Assembly: GCA_032718475.1 (NCBI GenBank)
Contig: JAUCBJ010000815.1
Location: forward strand, 23,086-87,085
DNA: 64,000 nucleotides
Source of the DNA: Nemertoderma westbladi
Lineage: Eukaryota; Xenacoelomorpha; Nemertodermatida; Nemertodermatidae
Reading direction: 5' to 3'
The notes under the pieces are model-generated. The model was not told the origin of the DNA and did not search any database. It was given only the letters and a program-made list of their open reading frames with translations. Every line of letters starts with the position of its first letter. The first letter of the stretch is position 1. This document shows positions 33,938 through 45,605 of the stretch, one piece after another. The position numbers were made by a program, and so were the translations under genes.

Positions 33938-34375
33938 ATATTTTCGGACAACTCTTTGATTTATTACTCTCAGCGTTTCAAAATAGTTTGGTTTTGGCTA
34001 TAATGGCTAAGATGCTATTTTACATGACAGTTCAGAAAAATTATGTTTTTCGCTATTTAGTATTAGTTAATACTAGTTAACAATAAAAACAACTTGGTTG
34101 CGCTGAAAACCCTAAGTTTACAGTTTTGAATCTAATCACATGAAAGTATATATGATATATCAAAGATGGGGCAACATAACTATCAGGCGAAATTTTGTGA
34201 AAATAATTCTGCACCGTTAGGTGGCGCTGCAAATTTATGCTAATTTTTTAGATTTGTTATAAATAGTATTAAATTTTATTAACAAAAAATTTCAAAAAGT
34301 TGTCCGATACTTTTATGCAGGATGGCTATGTAGACACCCACAGAAAGTTTCAGACTAATTACTCTCACATCCTAC
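33938..34375. mobile_element. Partial copy of the poly-G-ended MITE
   Basis: From ttttcggacaactc to cagactaattactc this matches the interior of the MITE at 11390-12128 (about 11418-11875), with substitutions and small deletions. Both terminal poly-G/poly-C repeats are absent. Confidence 0.7.
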
Positions 34376-35341
34376 GTAATCCTATTGGTCAAATAAAAGT
34401 GAATAACTTTGTAAATTATTCAAATTATTCATTGTAAAATTGTCTCTAACATTCGGTGCCGATTATTTTAAGCAGAAACGTTCTATAATTTAGAATGTAA
34501 TAGAAATTCAGCAAATATAATATAAAGTGGAAAACTAATGTAGTGTAAATATAGGCCTACCTCAAGGTAGTACATTAGGTAATCTGCCTAATGATTTGCT
34601 TTGTTTTGTTTTATTTTGTTTTATTTTTTAAATTATAATATTATGATAAATAGTATAGGTCCCGATTTTAAACTCATCTAGTATGACGACGACCGTTCTC
34701 TTATTTTCTCTGATAAAGATACAGTCAATATTCCTCTATATTCATTTCAATATCAAGTTAATTCTCACCTACGTGAGCATTGCGTTGTAATAACTAACTA
34801 TATACGTCATTGTTCATAACATAGCACTTTATAGCGTTACAATATAAATATAATTCTTATATTTATTCTCGATAGTTTTATAAGTTTTATATACAGTATA
34901 TAATGCATGAGTTGTACGGTAAGCTACTTTACACCAATCAATGGCCATATTGTACTTTTGATATCCACAATCCAATCATTTCCCCCCGCCCATGAAACTT
35001 AATAAATAAATAGTGGTGCATCGTTTTGGTGACTTCCTCGTGATAGCGAGGGAAATAACAAAATGAGGCCCGTAAAAGCTTTAGAAAACGTAAAGCGTAA
35101 AAAAGCGTAGAACAACGTAATAATGACGCGGTGACATAATGGATATATTGGATATATTAGAAATACATAGTAAATGTATGGCGTACAGTAGACTGAGAAA
35201 TAATGTCGCAGCTGCGATATAAAGTAAGAAAATATGTCACCCTGGCGATTTGGTAGTACGAAAGTAAATTAATACTAATATATAAAACACGTACAATAAT
35301 AGTCAGTAATTAAATTAATTTATTAATTAATACAGTAAGTA
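34376..35341. other. AT-rich non-coding
   Basis: No gene or repeat is recognised. The last five bases before the next element form its target site. Confidence 0.5.
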
Positions 35342-35346
35342 GTTAG

Positions 35347-35711
35347 TGTGATGATATACTGTACGCATCTACTACGCGGACGCAGCCCGCGCTGCTGATA
35401 CCTAGAGATACCCGCGTGACACGCGATGACGTCACAGTCAGACTACTGCTAGGCGCGCTATGCAGCCCATATCCTAGCGCTCTGCTTATCTGGCATACTG
35501 GCATATACTGTCTCTGTACCGTACTGCTGTAGGGGTCCTTCAAGGACACAGGTCTGAACTCGGGACTCTGTCAAACACTGCCGCACTATCGTTGTGTGTA
35601 CCGCATTGTATTCCTCATACATTCTATTCTCAGATTCTACATTATATGATCGTGATTTATGTTGATATTTCACCACCTCATATTCTCATATGCTCAGTGC
35701 ATATCCCCATA
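35347..35711 (+). repeat. 5' LTR of the Gypsy element
   Basis: 365 bp, directly followed by the primer-binding site. It differs from the 3' LTR at cacgcgatg/cacgcaatg, catatcct/catagcct and ctgaactc/ctggactc. Confidence 0.93.
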
Positions 35712-35729
35712 TGGCGCAGTTGTGTTCCT
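35712..35729 (+). other. Primer-binding site of the Gypsy element
   Basis: tggcgcagttgtgttcct starts at the base after the LTR; TGG is the complement of a tRNA CCA end. The primer tRNA was not identified. Confidence 0.7.
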
Positions 35730-35834
35730 GCTACCTCTAAGAGCTGCAGTCGAACTTCGCGGTAATCTCCGGACAGATTGAATATACCGAAAGAGGCCTA
35801 CACCTACATACGAGTACGCGAGTACCGGTACATC

Positions 35835-38800
35835 ATGTCGAGACGACGACAAGCAAGTGACTCGGACCCGGACACGGATGCTACCGAACCGGCCACCGGC
35901 ACGCCTACAAGCATCACCGACCTGCGACGCGAACTCTTCCAACAGCAGGCCCACGCGGATGCACGAGTCGACAAACTTACTGCTCTACTGGTCCAGCAGC
36001 AGGCGGACGCCGCCCTGCAGCGAGCAGACACGGACGCTCGGATGGCGCAACTGATCGCCGCCCTCCAGGTCCAACAAGGCGCGGTCCCTGCCGCAGCTGC
36101 ACCTCCCGCCCCTGTTGCGGGACAACCTGCCGCCGCGGGCCCAGCACCGGGAGCCGACCCGCCACATCGACGCCGCGTTTTAGACATAACCGGCCTCGAA
36201 AAAATCGATGGGGACATCGAGTTTACCCCATTCCGACGTTGGAGGGAGGCTTGGCGGGTGCACGCGCACCGCCAGCAAGCTTCAACTTTCCCCCGAGACG
36301 CACAGGTCTACGCCCTCGTGTCCGCTCTCGGCCGGGACCTCCAGCAGACCCTGACGGTCACCCTACGTGTCGACATCGACGATCCCGATACGACGACGGA
36401 CTCGATCCTCGACACCCAGCAGGCCCACCTCCGGTCGAAACGCAGCATTGCGATCGACGGAATCCGTTTCCACGACCGGAAACAGGGGCCGAACGAGAAC
36501 TTCGACGCATATCGGATTGCGCTCGAAGAACTCGCGGACGCAGCAGAACTCTGCGACCACTGCCGGAACCGCCAGATCGTCACACAGATCCTGGTTGGAA
36601 TCCGCAGCTCCGAGACGCGCACAGAACTCCTCAAGGTTCTTCCACAGCCCACGTTGGACGACTGTGTGCGAATCGCCCAGACAATGGAAGCGAGCGAGCG
36701 CAACGACACGATTATCGGCCGGGGACGACCCGTCGCCAAGGTAACTTCGAGTTACAAATGTTCGCGCTCGAACTCCTCCAAACGGAAACCACAGTCCGAC
36801 AAACCGCAACCGACCAACTTGGAACGCGCGTGTACAAACTGTGGACGACATCACGCGGCTGGCAAAGCACATTGCCCCGCCAGGGACGCCACCTGCAGCT
36901 CGTGCGGGAAGGCGGGACACTTCCGGGCTGTCTGCCGGTCCAAACCCAAATCATCCGGGAAGTCCGACTCCGCCCCCTACGAGAAACCACGAATAAACTC
37001 TATCCTCTGCACGGCTCAACTCCGATCCATCCTGCGATCGAGTAGCAGCCCCCCGGCATCCCGCAACGTCAACCATGTTGTCGGCGGCGTTACGTACCCG
37101 CCTGCAACGTGCGCCCTCGAGCGCATCCCGATAGAGCTCCGCTATGCGCGGACTGCCAAACACATGGGCACCATCCCGCATGCGCTCCCTGACAGCGGCG
37201 CGGCTGCCACCATGTTGGGCAGCAAACTCTACCAGTCGATAGGAGGGAAGGAGAAGGACCTGCTTCCTTACCCCCTCAACGAACCCGAGTTACTCGCGGC
37301 CAACGAGAACCCTCTCGCGATTACTGGAATCTTCCACGCCCGGATCTCCTATGGTGGAAATTCGGCACCGGTCACCGTCGCCGTCTCTCCGGAGATCGAC
37401 GGAATGATTCTCAACCTCGAGGCCATGCGCAACCTCGACATCATCGCGAAGGACTTCCCGCACCGCATAAACTCGTTAACAACTTCCTCTCCCGGGGCGG
37501 CTACTTTACGAACTCGCGATGAGTTCCTCCGCGAGTACGCCGATGTCTTCGATGACACATCGAAACCCCTTACAACCATGGCGTGCGAACCCATGCGGAT
37601 CGAACTGAAGGAAGGCGCCACACCGTTCCACGTAAACGGTGCGCGGCCCATCCCCTTCGCCATGAGGGACGAGGTAAAACATCTCCTCGACGAGATGGTG
37701 AAGCGCGAGGTCATCGAACGGGTGACGGAGCCCACCGACTGGGCCCATCCGATGACCGTCGCCCCGAAACCCAACGGCAAACTCAGAATCTGCGTTGACC
37801 TCCGTCACCTAAACAGCCAGGTTAAGCGACCCTACTACCCGACCCCGAACCCTCGGGCGGCTATATCAGGGATTCCGTCTTCGGCGAAGTTCTTCTCCGC
37901 CTTCGACGCTGCTTCCGGCTACTGGCAGGTACCCCTCGAGAAGGAAACCCAACTCCTCACCACCTTCGTGACGCCCTGGGGCCGTTACAAACACTGTCGG
38001 AGTGTTATGGGACTCATCTCGAGCGGGGACGAGTACAACCGGCGGGACGACGATGCCCTCCGGGACCTGCCAAACCTCACTAAACTCGTCGACGACGTCC
38101 TATTGTACAACAACTCTCTCGACGAGCACCTCGCCAGTGTTCGGTGCTTCCTCCAACGCTGTCGCGAGGCAGGCATCTCCCTGCATCCCGACAAGCTCCA
38201 GTTCGCCCAGCGCGAAGTCAAGTTCGCGGGCTACCTCGTCGGGGCTAACGGGATACGGGCCGACCCGGCAAAGCTCCTGGCCATCGCGAGTTTCCCGCGG
38301 CCGACAAACATAACCGACCTGCGGAGTTTCGTCGGACTCGTCGAACAACTCGCCCCGTTTTCGGCCGACATTTCCTCTACAATGTCGCCCCTCCGCCCCC
38401 TCCTCAGTTCGCGAAACTCCTTCCTCTGGACCTCCGACCACGAGGCGGCTTTCGAGAGAACAAAACTCTCGCTTCTCTCGCCCCCAGTTCTCGCTCCCTT
38501 CGAGTCGGAACGCGAGACTAAACTCAAGACCGACGCTTCCCGGAAGAACGGACTCGGGTACGCGCTACTCCAACGCCATGACGACAACTGGAGATTAGTG
38601 GAATGCGGATCACGGTTTATCACCGAAACCGAGTCGCGCTATGCGATGGTGGAGCTTGAACTGCTCGCCGTTGCCTGGGCCGCCCACAAATGTAAACTTT
38701 ACCTACTGGGCCTCCCCAACTTCACTCTCATTGTCGACCACCAACCACAGGTGACAATCCTCGATCGATACACGATCGACGCCACGGATAACACACGCCT

Positions 38801-40409
38801 CCAGCGGCTTAAGTCGAAACTCACTCCTTACTCCTTCACAACGGTATGGAGGAAAGGAAAGGAACACCGCATTCCTGACGCGTTATCCCGTGCACCCGTC
38901 GATGATCCTTCCCCCGACGACCTGATCGACGACGGCGAGATGGCCTACCATCTCCACGCGGTTACCATAGCAATGGTTGCGGCCATCACGGAGGGCTCGG
39001 AGCCCACTGACAACTTCGCGAACCTCACCCTCAACTCGCTCTGCGAGACGGCCCGGGACGACCCCGACTACTGCGCACTCCTCGATGCCACACAGTCCGG
39101 GTTCCCGCCGTCCTCCCGCCACATCCCGGGGGTAACGCCCTACTGGTCGATCAGGGAGGAACTGACCACCGATCGTGACCTAGTCCTCTACCGACAGCGG
39201 ATCGTGGTCCCGCGGGCCGCGCGACGGAACACACTCGCGCGACTTCACGCCGCCCACCAAGGGGTAGAGAAGACCCTCCGGCGTGCCCGCCAAACTGTTT
39301 ACTGGCCCGGACTCACGAATGACATCCGGACGACGGTCTCAGCGTGTGAGCCCTGCCTCACCTACCGTCCGAGTCTCGCCAAGGAGCCACTCCTACGAGA
39401 TCGCGAGGCAACCCGGCCCTTCGAGCAGATCTCGGGCGATCTGTTCTTCCAAGATGGCCACGACTACCTCGCTGTTGCGGATCTATATTCCGGTTGGCCT
39501 GAAATTTACGGATACACCAACCACCCCACCGCCGCCACAACTGCCACCCATCTACGGGATGTCTTCGTCCGATTTGGAGCCCCAACGCGACTCTATTCTG
39601 ACGGCGGACCACAGTTTGCGGGGTCGAACATGACGGACTTCCTCCGCAACTGGGGAGTCGAGCATTCCTTCTCCTCCCCCGAATACCCGCAGAGCAACGG
39701 CCACGCCGAGTCGGCCGTCAAAGCTCTCAAAGCCCTCCTTACAAAGACAGGAGGCAAAATAAACTCAGCCGCATTCCAGGAGGGCCTCCTAGAACTGCGC
39801 AATTCACCCCGCGCCCACGGTTTATCACCAGCCCAAATCCTGTTTGGACACCCCATACGCTCGCGGGTGCCCATGCACAGCAGGGCCTTCAACGCCGACC
39901 ATCAAGCGACACGGACAGCGCTAGACGCCACTGTGCCACCGCTGATGACGTCACAGGCGTCCTATTATAACCGTGGGGCCAAACCACTTCCCACTCTCAC
40001 AGTGGGGGACCCTGTGCGGATCCAGAACCCGACCACAAAGCGTTGGGATCGCACCGGGGTCGTGGCCGAGGCAGCTTCCCATCGCAGCTATCGCATCCGT
40101 ACAACGTCCGGCCGTTGCCTCACCCGTAACCGTCGCCACCTCCTAAGGGACACCGCCACCGGGACAACACGGGACACCAATGCCGGGACAACACGGGACA
40201 CTACCAACGGGTCTCCAGGGGACACCACCGCTGGTACACCACTAAACGCTGCCACTGGGACACCAAGGGACGATGACGCCACCCAGTCTGGCTCACCCAA
40301 AGGCATTCGCTGGGCGACACCGCTCACCAGCGAAACACTAATCCCTGCGCGCTCCTCACCACAGCGCACCTACCCTCGACGTCACAGACGCCCACCCAAC
40401 AGACTATAG
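35835..40409 (+). CDS. gag-pol: Ty3/Gypsy Gag-Pol polyprotein, intact
   Basis: 1524 aa from ATG 35835 (the frame is open further upstream without an ATG). Domains in order: Gag capsid; two CCHC-type knuckles (CTNCGRHHAAGKAHC and CSSCGKAGHFRAVC); an aspartic protease with DSGA at 453; RT with KLRICVDLRHLN, FDAASGYWQV and LVDDVL (Asp 753); RNase H with KTDAS; an integrase HHCC region ending CEPC; and DD35E catalytic residues Asp 1202, Asp 1256 and Glu 1292. The C-terminus is a Thr/Asp/Gly low-complexity repeat, with no chromodomain seen. Gag and Pol share one frame. With young LTRs and no stops it is probably autonomous. GC-rich codon choice contrasts with the host genes and the BEL element. 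Confidence 0.95.
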   Translation: MSRRRQASDSDPDTDATEPATGTPTSITDLRRELFQQQAHADARVDKLTALLVQQQADAALQRADTDARMAQLIAALQVQQGAVPAAAAPPAPVAGQPAAAGPAPGADPPHRRRVLDITGLEKIDGDIEFTPFRRWREAWRVHAHRQQASTFPRDAQVYALVSALGRDLQQTLTVTLRVDIDDPDTTTDSILDTQQAHLRSKRSIAIDGIRFHDRKQGPNENFDAYRIALEELADAAELCDHCRNRQIVTQILVGIRSSETRTELLKVLPQPTLDDCVRIAQTMEASERNDTIIGRGRPVAKVTSSYKCSRSNSSKRKPQSDKPQPTNLERACTNCGRHHAAGKAHCPARDATCSSCGKAGHFRAVCRSKPKSSGKSDSAPYEKPRINSILCTAQLRSILRSSSSPPASRNVNHVVGGVTYPPATCALERIPIELRYARTAKHMGTIPHALPDSGAAATMLGSKLYQSIGGKEKDLLPYPLNEPELLAANENPLAITGIFHARISYGGNSAPVTVAVSPEIDGMILNLEAMRNLDIIAKDFPHRINSLTTSSPGAATLRTRDEFLREYADVFDDTSKPLTTMACEPMRIELKEGATPFHVNGARPIPFAMRDEVKHLLDEMVKREVIERVTEPTDWAHPMTVAPKPNGKLRICVDLRHLNSQVKRPYYPTPNPRAAISGIPSSAKFFSAFDAASGYWQVPLEKETQLLTTFVTPWGRYKHCRSVMGLISSGDEYNRRDDDALRDLPNLTKLVDDVLLYNNSLDEHLASVRCFLQRCREAGISLHPDKLQFAQREVKFAGYLVGANGIRADPAKLLAIASFPRPTNITDLRSFVGLVEQLAPFSADISSTMSPLRPLLSSRNSFLWTSDHEAAFERTKLSLLSPPVLAPFESERETKLKTDASRKNGLGYALLQRHDDNWRLVECGSRFITETESRYAMVELELLAVAWAAHKCKLYLLGLPNFTLIVDHQPQVTILDRYTIDATDNTRLQRLKSKLTPYSFTTVWRKGKEHRIPDALSRAPVDDPSPDDLIDDGEMAYHLHAVTIAMVAAITEGSEPTDNFANLTLNSLCETARDDPDYCALLDATQSGFPPSSRHIPGVTPYWSIREELTTDRDLVLYRQRIVVPRAARRNTLARLHAAHQGVEKTLRRARQTVYWPGLTNDIRTTVSACEPCLTYRPSLAKEPLLRDREATRPFEQISGDLFFQDGHDYLAVADLYSGWPEIYGYTNHPTAATTATHLRDVFVRFGAPTRLYSDGGPQFAGSNMTDFLRNWGVEHSFSSPEYPQSNGHAESAVKALKALLTKTGGKINSAAFQEGLLELRNSPRAHGLSPAQILFGHPIRSRVPMHSRAFNADHQATRTALDATVPPLMTSQASYYNRGAKPLPTLTVGDPVRIQNPTTKRWDRTGVVAEAASHRSYRIRTTSGRCLTRNRRHLLRDTATGTTRDTNAGTTRDTTNGSPGDTTAGTPLNAATGTPRDDDATQSGSPKGIRWATPLTSETLIPARSSPQRTYPRRHRRPPNRL

Positions 40410-40443
40410 ACTTGGGTAGTTTATTCACTGCCGCTGATAAACT

Positions 40444-40453
40444 AGAAGGGGGG
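40444..40453 (+). other. Polypurine tract of the Gypsy element
   Basis: agaagggggg ends exactly where the 3' LTR begins, the expected place for plus-strand priming. Confidence 0.8.
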
Positions 40454-40818
40454 TGTGATGATATACTGTACGCATCTACTACGCGGACGCAGCCCGCGCT
40501 GCTGATACCTAGAGATACCCGCGTGACACGCAATGACGTCACAGTCAGACTACTGCTAGGCGCGCTATGCAGCCCATAGCCTAGCGCTCTGCTTATCTGG
40601 CATACTGGCATATACTGTCTCTGTACCGTACTGCTGTAGGGGTCCTTCAAGGACACAGGTCTGGACTCGGGACTCTGTCAAACACTGCCGCACTATCGTT
40701 GTGTGTACCGCATTGTATTCCTCATACATTCTATTCTCAGATTCTACATTATATGATCGTGATTTATGTTGATATTTCACCACCTCATATTCTCATATGC
40801 TCAGTGCATATCCCCATA
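40454..40818 (+). repeat. 3' LTR of the Gypsy element
   Basis: 365 bp, followed by the gttag target duplication. Confidence 0.93.
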
Positions 40819-40934
40819 GTTAGTTTATTTTAATTTTACTATTCTGTAATAATTACGTTTTATAAATTGTACTACTGTACATGTACAGTAGTTACAAATT
40901 GCTACAAGAAGCGCTACTGATGGCTTCTGCTACG

Positions 40935-41195
40935 TGGGATCATGGATCTAGAAGTCAGGTAAAGACCGTTGAATACTGTAAGTAAGGGGTAGGCAGGGCC
41001 AGCAAAAAAGTAAAAAAGGCAAAAAATATTGAAGCAGATCAACAATCAGATACTACAGTAGCGCTAATGGTAATGGTAGTAGGAATTAAATCAAAGAGTC
41101 TTTATGTAGTTTTGACCTTTTTTCACTTCAAGAAAGCATTTGACTCCATCTATAGAGGAACAATCCTGGAAATCTTAGCGGCACTCCTTGCCCTA
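40935..41195 (+). mobile_element. Small LINE fragments
   Basis: 40937-41000 matches the LINE segment that encodes LGSWIRKSGEDL, and 41096-41190 encodes a motif-A-like FKKAFDSIYRG. Their order is scrambled relative to an intact LINE, so these are old rearranged fragments. Confidence 0.55.
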
Positions 41196-41636
41196 AGGGC
41201 ATTGTTATATCATGACTCAGGTACTCTCGCCAGATAGTAAAACTGAATACTTATCAATGTTGGTGGTACATTCCACCAGCAGTCGCGTATCTACTGTAGT
41301 CGCTATCGTTGTTCGATTTTGACATGCTAACATAACAACATTGTGGGACGTACAGCTGTCAATTTATAAACTTCATACGACTAAAAGTAGAGATTTTAGA
41401 CAGGCTTTTGGACTTCATCAGATCAACAGACTCCCGCTAGGGGGTTAAATTTCTAAACATCATATCCTTCAATTGCACTGCTTCGTTTTTAATACTTTCA
41501 AGCTGAAACTTGGTGTTCTAAATACTCTTGGATCAGCCTTGGCAAAAGTTACTACTTATAAGAGAAAGTCGAGAAATATTTTAATGTATGAGCCGAGATA
41601 TGTGCTGACAATTTATTTTAGTTAAGGTAGCCCATA
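41196..41636. other. Non-coding
   Basis: Nothing recognisable is seen. Confidence 0.5.
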
Positions 41637-41690
41637 TTGGCTACATATTGGCTATATATTGGCTACATATTGGCTACATATTGGCTATAT
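41637..41690. repeat. Tandem repeat of TATTGGCTACA
   Basis: Five copies of an 11-12-bp unit (tattggctaca/tata) lie directly beside the palindromic element that follows. Confidence 0.75.
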
Positions 41691-41695
41691 TTATT

Positions 41696-42006
41696 TATTT
41701 AAACCTAAGCGACAACTACATTAAACAAACCATTCTAGCATTGACTTCTATGGGAAAAAAATGTTTAGTGAAAAAGTTGTGAATTTGACGTGAAGTTGAC
41801 GGCAATTTCACAACAATTTAATTTTGACGTGAAAATGTGACGTGAATAATTTCACGTCACATTTTGACATGACGTGATGTAAAAATGTTGTGCAATCGCC
41901 GTTTACTTCACGTCAAATTCACAACTTTTTCACGAAACATATGTGCCCATAGAGGTCAATGCTAGAATGGTTTGTTTAATGTAGTTGTCGCTTAGGTTTA
42001 AATAAT
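41696..42006. mobile_element. Palindromic foldback MITE
   Basis: The outer arms are near-perfect inverted copies of at least 55 bp, from tttaaacctaagcgacaac to a phrase near ctatggg. The interior continues as a weaker palindrome of ttcacgtcaaattcacaac and tgacgtgaa motifs around a centre near 41855. No coding capacity. Confidence 0.8.
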
Positions 42007-42817
42007 AATAAATTAATGATCATTATAATAGAATAGACGAATAGACATTTATATTTGTTATTGCAGGCGCCCTTCGGGGCCATACGCATACAGCCTTATC
42101 AGGGCGCCTGTATTATTTCGCCCCTAGCAAAGTATAAATTATTTCGCCCCAGTAGTAGCAGGTTCCCCCTATACTGCTGCGCTGCTGGGTTGGCGTAGGC
42201 ACTAATGTCTAAAGTGTCTTGTCTAGGGACACAACGGTGCGAAATGTATACATTACAGCGTTTAGACTCACGGGCATTTAGTTTAGAACTACTGGCGAGT
42301 ATATTATTGTGTTGGCGAACGATTTTAATTGGAATAAGATTAAAAGATTAGCCGCTTTGTACATCTGATTTATAGCTAATTTAGACGGATTACCTTTTTA
42401 TATCAAAGTAAACAATAAAATCACATTCCAAATATCCTTATTCGCGTAGCGGACACTTTGAACGAATAATGACTTTATTTTATTGATATATTATTTTATA
42501 AGAGCGTTTAATACAAGACACAGACGTAAATTAGTAGACATGCCTGAACTGTTTTCGAAATTGCGTTATAGGCTTATAATATTTTATCTTCGCGTCAGTA
42601 TACAATCATTTGACAAATATATTTAACTTTCATTAATATGGGACGGTTAAATAAATTTTGTTATAATTATAACATTAAGTAATATTACACTAACGTTCAA
42701 TAGCAATATTATATATTGTATTTATATTAATGTGTAAAAAGAGTGAATATGGCGTTGTGTGCCGTGGTTGTTGTTTGTCAGTCTTTGGTTGTTTACAACC
42801 GTCACATTGTTTACACC
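42007..42817. other. Non-coding with a small GC hairpin
   Basis: At 42064-42111 caggcgccc pairs with gggcgcctg in an otherwise AT-rich stretch. No gene is seen. Confidence 0.5.
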
Positions 42818-43760
42818 CTGGGGCAGGCGACAAGAAGCTCCGTTAGTGCTAACGGCCCCGTTAACTAAAAATTTTGAGCGACACGAAACCTCCGTTAAAT
42901 TAACGGCGGCTTTAACTAACGGAAGCCAGCGACTGGAAGCTCCGTTACACTAACGGAGGACTCTCCATTAAGGTATTTTACACCATGCGCCAGAAAGCAC
43001 CTTTAAGGTTCCGTTAAGAAATGTTTTGTATTGTACTCTACATAACTAAATGCATTCTGAAAAAGTATATTTTATAGCTTTCATAGTATAGAACTTGAAT
43101 TCACGTTCTGTGTGACATTCAATCATCTCCGCATTATCCAAGTCCTATTTGAGTTCTAATTAACCATTGCGTCGCATTACAGCTGATGTGGGTGTACTTA
43201 GATGTGCAATCACGGTCATAAACACAGTTCAACTTAGTTTTCCGTCATCAGTTAGACCTTTTCAGAAATCTTTGAGATACCTAATTTTACGAACGATTCC
43301 TCAATGACCAGGTGGAAGTCGTTGGTCATTGATAGATAGAATAGCTTTATACCCAATACTCGGGCACTACATATGCTCCATTAGTTGTTTTGATGATGTT
43401 ACATTCCCGATCTAATTGTGTGCGCTAATGCCTAAACATGAAACTGTACCGGTAGTATGTACTGCTTTGGTCTATAATATTTTTTAGATGTGGAAGGGTT
43501 TCAATTTGAAACGGCACTATAAACACACGACAATAAGATTATCGAGTTGCCTAAGCAACCACAACAACACTCACGTTTACGCAATTTTATCGTCATTTGG
43601 AAAGTATCACTTTTAGTACTAACGGAGCCTTAACGGAGAACTCACTAACGGAGCCCTAAATACTCGTTCGTGTCCCCCATTATAAGTTCTCCGTTAAGTG
43701 CACTTCCGTTAAACCTCCGTTAACTTTAAAATTAATTGAGCTTCGTGTCGCCCGCCCCAG
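42818..43760. mobile_element. TIR-bearing MITE with subterminal CCGTTA repeats
   Basis: Left end ctggggcaggcgacaagaag and right end cttcgtgtcgcccgccccag are inverted copies with two mismatches. Inside both ends, ccgtta/taacgg recurs many times in both orientations, like transposase-binding subterminal repeats. No coding capacity or sure target duplication. Confidence 0.65.
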
Positions 43761-44471
43761 ACTGAAAACAGTATTGTTTTAAAGAAAGGTAACTAAAGTC
43801 CATTTTTTATATAATTAGGCAGCAGCATATTTTTGGAAATAACTTGGACCTTATCATCGTAGGGAGCTGATTTTGGGCTCATTTTAATCAATTCCACATC
43901 CAATTTTTCTGAAAAAAAAAACGCTGTGAACTTTGTCAGTAAAACTTTTTCAAAATTGTGTTTCAACATTGAAGATTTCTTACTAATAGAGCAATAAATA
44001 ATTAATGATTTAAAAAATATATTATATGGGTTTGTAGGTTTTTATTTAGCAGTATTGCGATAATTACATCTCAAATGCATCCAAATCGTTGTTTTTCTGA
44101 AATAATTATTGGAATCGTGTCATGTTAAATATAAAAATTTCCTTTCAATGATGTGGAAAGTGTCAATAGCAACGGACACGTTGATAAGGAGATATATGAA
44201 GATTAATCTTTGTTAATTTGTTCGATTCCTCTAATGATTATTTGGCGAAGTAAAAATTAGATTAGATTTATATAGATATAGAAATTAGATTTATCATTCT
44301 TCATATTATTTTCAATTCTTTGTATTTTATTATTTTATTACCTCCATCAATAAAGAAATAAAGATATATTTCCATCCACAATGGTCCATCTGTTACCACA
44401 AATGCAATATACAGTAATTCCTTGGAAACATTAACAATAATAACTATTTACATCATTGTGTGCAAAGTAGC
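43761..44471. other. AT-rich non-coding
   Basis: No gene or repeat is recognised. Confidence 0.5.
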
Positions 44472-45109
44472 ACTTTGCAGCGTTATGACCCGAGTTTATT
44501 TATGTACCGAGCGAGCGCAGCGAGGGAGGTTTACATAAATAAACATGGGTCTTTAACGCTCAAAAGTAACCTTTGCACTCAGTGATGTATGTAATTTTGT
44601 TACATTATCTCAACTTATCAGCGTTCGGTATGTGAAGAAAGGATGGATGCTCATATATACATTTTAATCATGTACTATATCGAATATAAGTGAAATTTAT
44701 TAACAGGTACACTGGTACACAGTATTAATTATACATTTAAATCTAATTAAAGTTTATTGGAAGTTATCTCCTGCACGGAAGTGATAAATCATTAACCCAT
44801 CTTGACTATAGTCGACTGAAGCAAACGAAGTCACCGTCTGTGTCCGTTCAGTTTTTAATGTCGCTATTTTCTTTGCTCATTTTAGTGTCTTCTAATGGAC
44901 GTTTCGCCGTAATGGATAACAGTACATGTTAAACAATTATTTACATACAGTAGCTAGTCCCGTCACTGCAAAATAGATAATAAAGCAGGAAAGCAGAACT
45001 CATTAACATAAATGGAAATAATACATTCTGGAATACGGTAATTGAAGTTGTTTCCATGTCATTGATTCCTTTGCAGCGTTCCGTCCTATAGGCCGCAACG
45101 CTGCAAAGT
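44472..45109. mobile_element. Probable MITE with ACTTTGCAGCGTT ends
   Basis: The left end actttgcagcgtt and the right end aacgctgcaaagt are exact inverted copies. A hairpin near the left end (44479-44562) pairs agcgttatgaccc...tttatttatgta with its inverted copy around a gcgagcgcagcg loop. The right end carries an extra stem of tttgcagcgtt with aacgctgcaaa at 45071-45108. Confidence 0.55.
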
Positions 45110-45605
45110 AGTATAATCTACTGTACTTTTATCACGTTTTACTAAATATTTAAACGATTCTAATAATATAATATAAAAACAACGGTTTGAATGCATTTGA
45201 AAAGTAATTATCGAATACTGCTAAATAAAAAATATAAACCCTTATATTTTTTGATTCACCAATTATTGCTTTATTAGATTCCGAAATCTTGAATGTTAAT
45301 ACACATTTTTGAAAAAGCTGTATTTTTTCACAGCGTTATTGAATTAAAAAAAAATATCAAAATTATATAATTGGAAGTGAATTTGAATAAAATCGTTATA
45401 TGCTGCACAGAATGAGCCTAAAATCAGCCCCGTACGATTAAAACTCGCCAAGTTATGACCAAAAATAAGCTGCTTCCTATTTTAAAAAAAAATTAGGTAA
45501 TAGCATGGAATGCTATAATATAGAGATATATATAGCATCTTCTCTATATAGCATTCCATGGTAGTAGCTAGTAATGGTCATAAGATAGAAAATAATAATA
45601 AATAA
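45110..45605. other. AT-rich non-coding
   Basis: Includes a gcattcca repeat pair near 45506 and 45549 (tagcatggaatgctata and tatagcattccatgg). No gene. Confidence 0.45.

Larger units (their letters stand above)
35347..40818 (+). mobile_element. Ty3/Gypsy LTR retrotransposon, apparently intact
   Basis: 5472 bp, with 365-bp LTRs (35347-35711 and 40454-40818; three differences) and a perfect target duplication gttag (35342-35346 and 40819-40823). The LTRs begin tgtgatg and end ccccata, so the usual CA end is TA here. The single Gag-Pol frame has no stop. The coding part is markedly GC-rich within an AT-rich neighbourhood. Confidence 0.95.

Noticed and set aside
35804-36217. Long antisense frames within the Gypsy coding region
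   Set aside because: GC-rich sense codons open the opposite strand; the sense frame has every expected domain.
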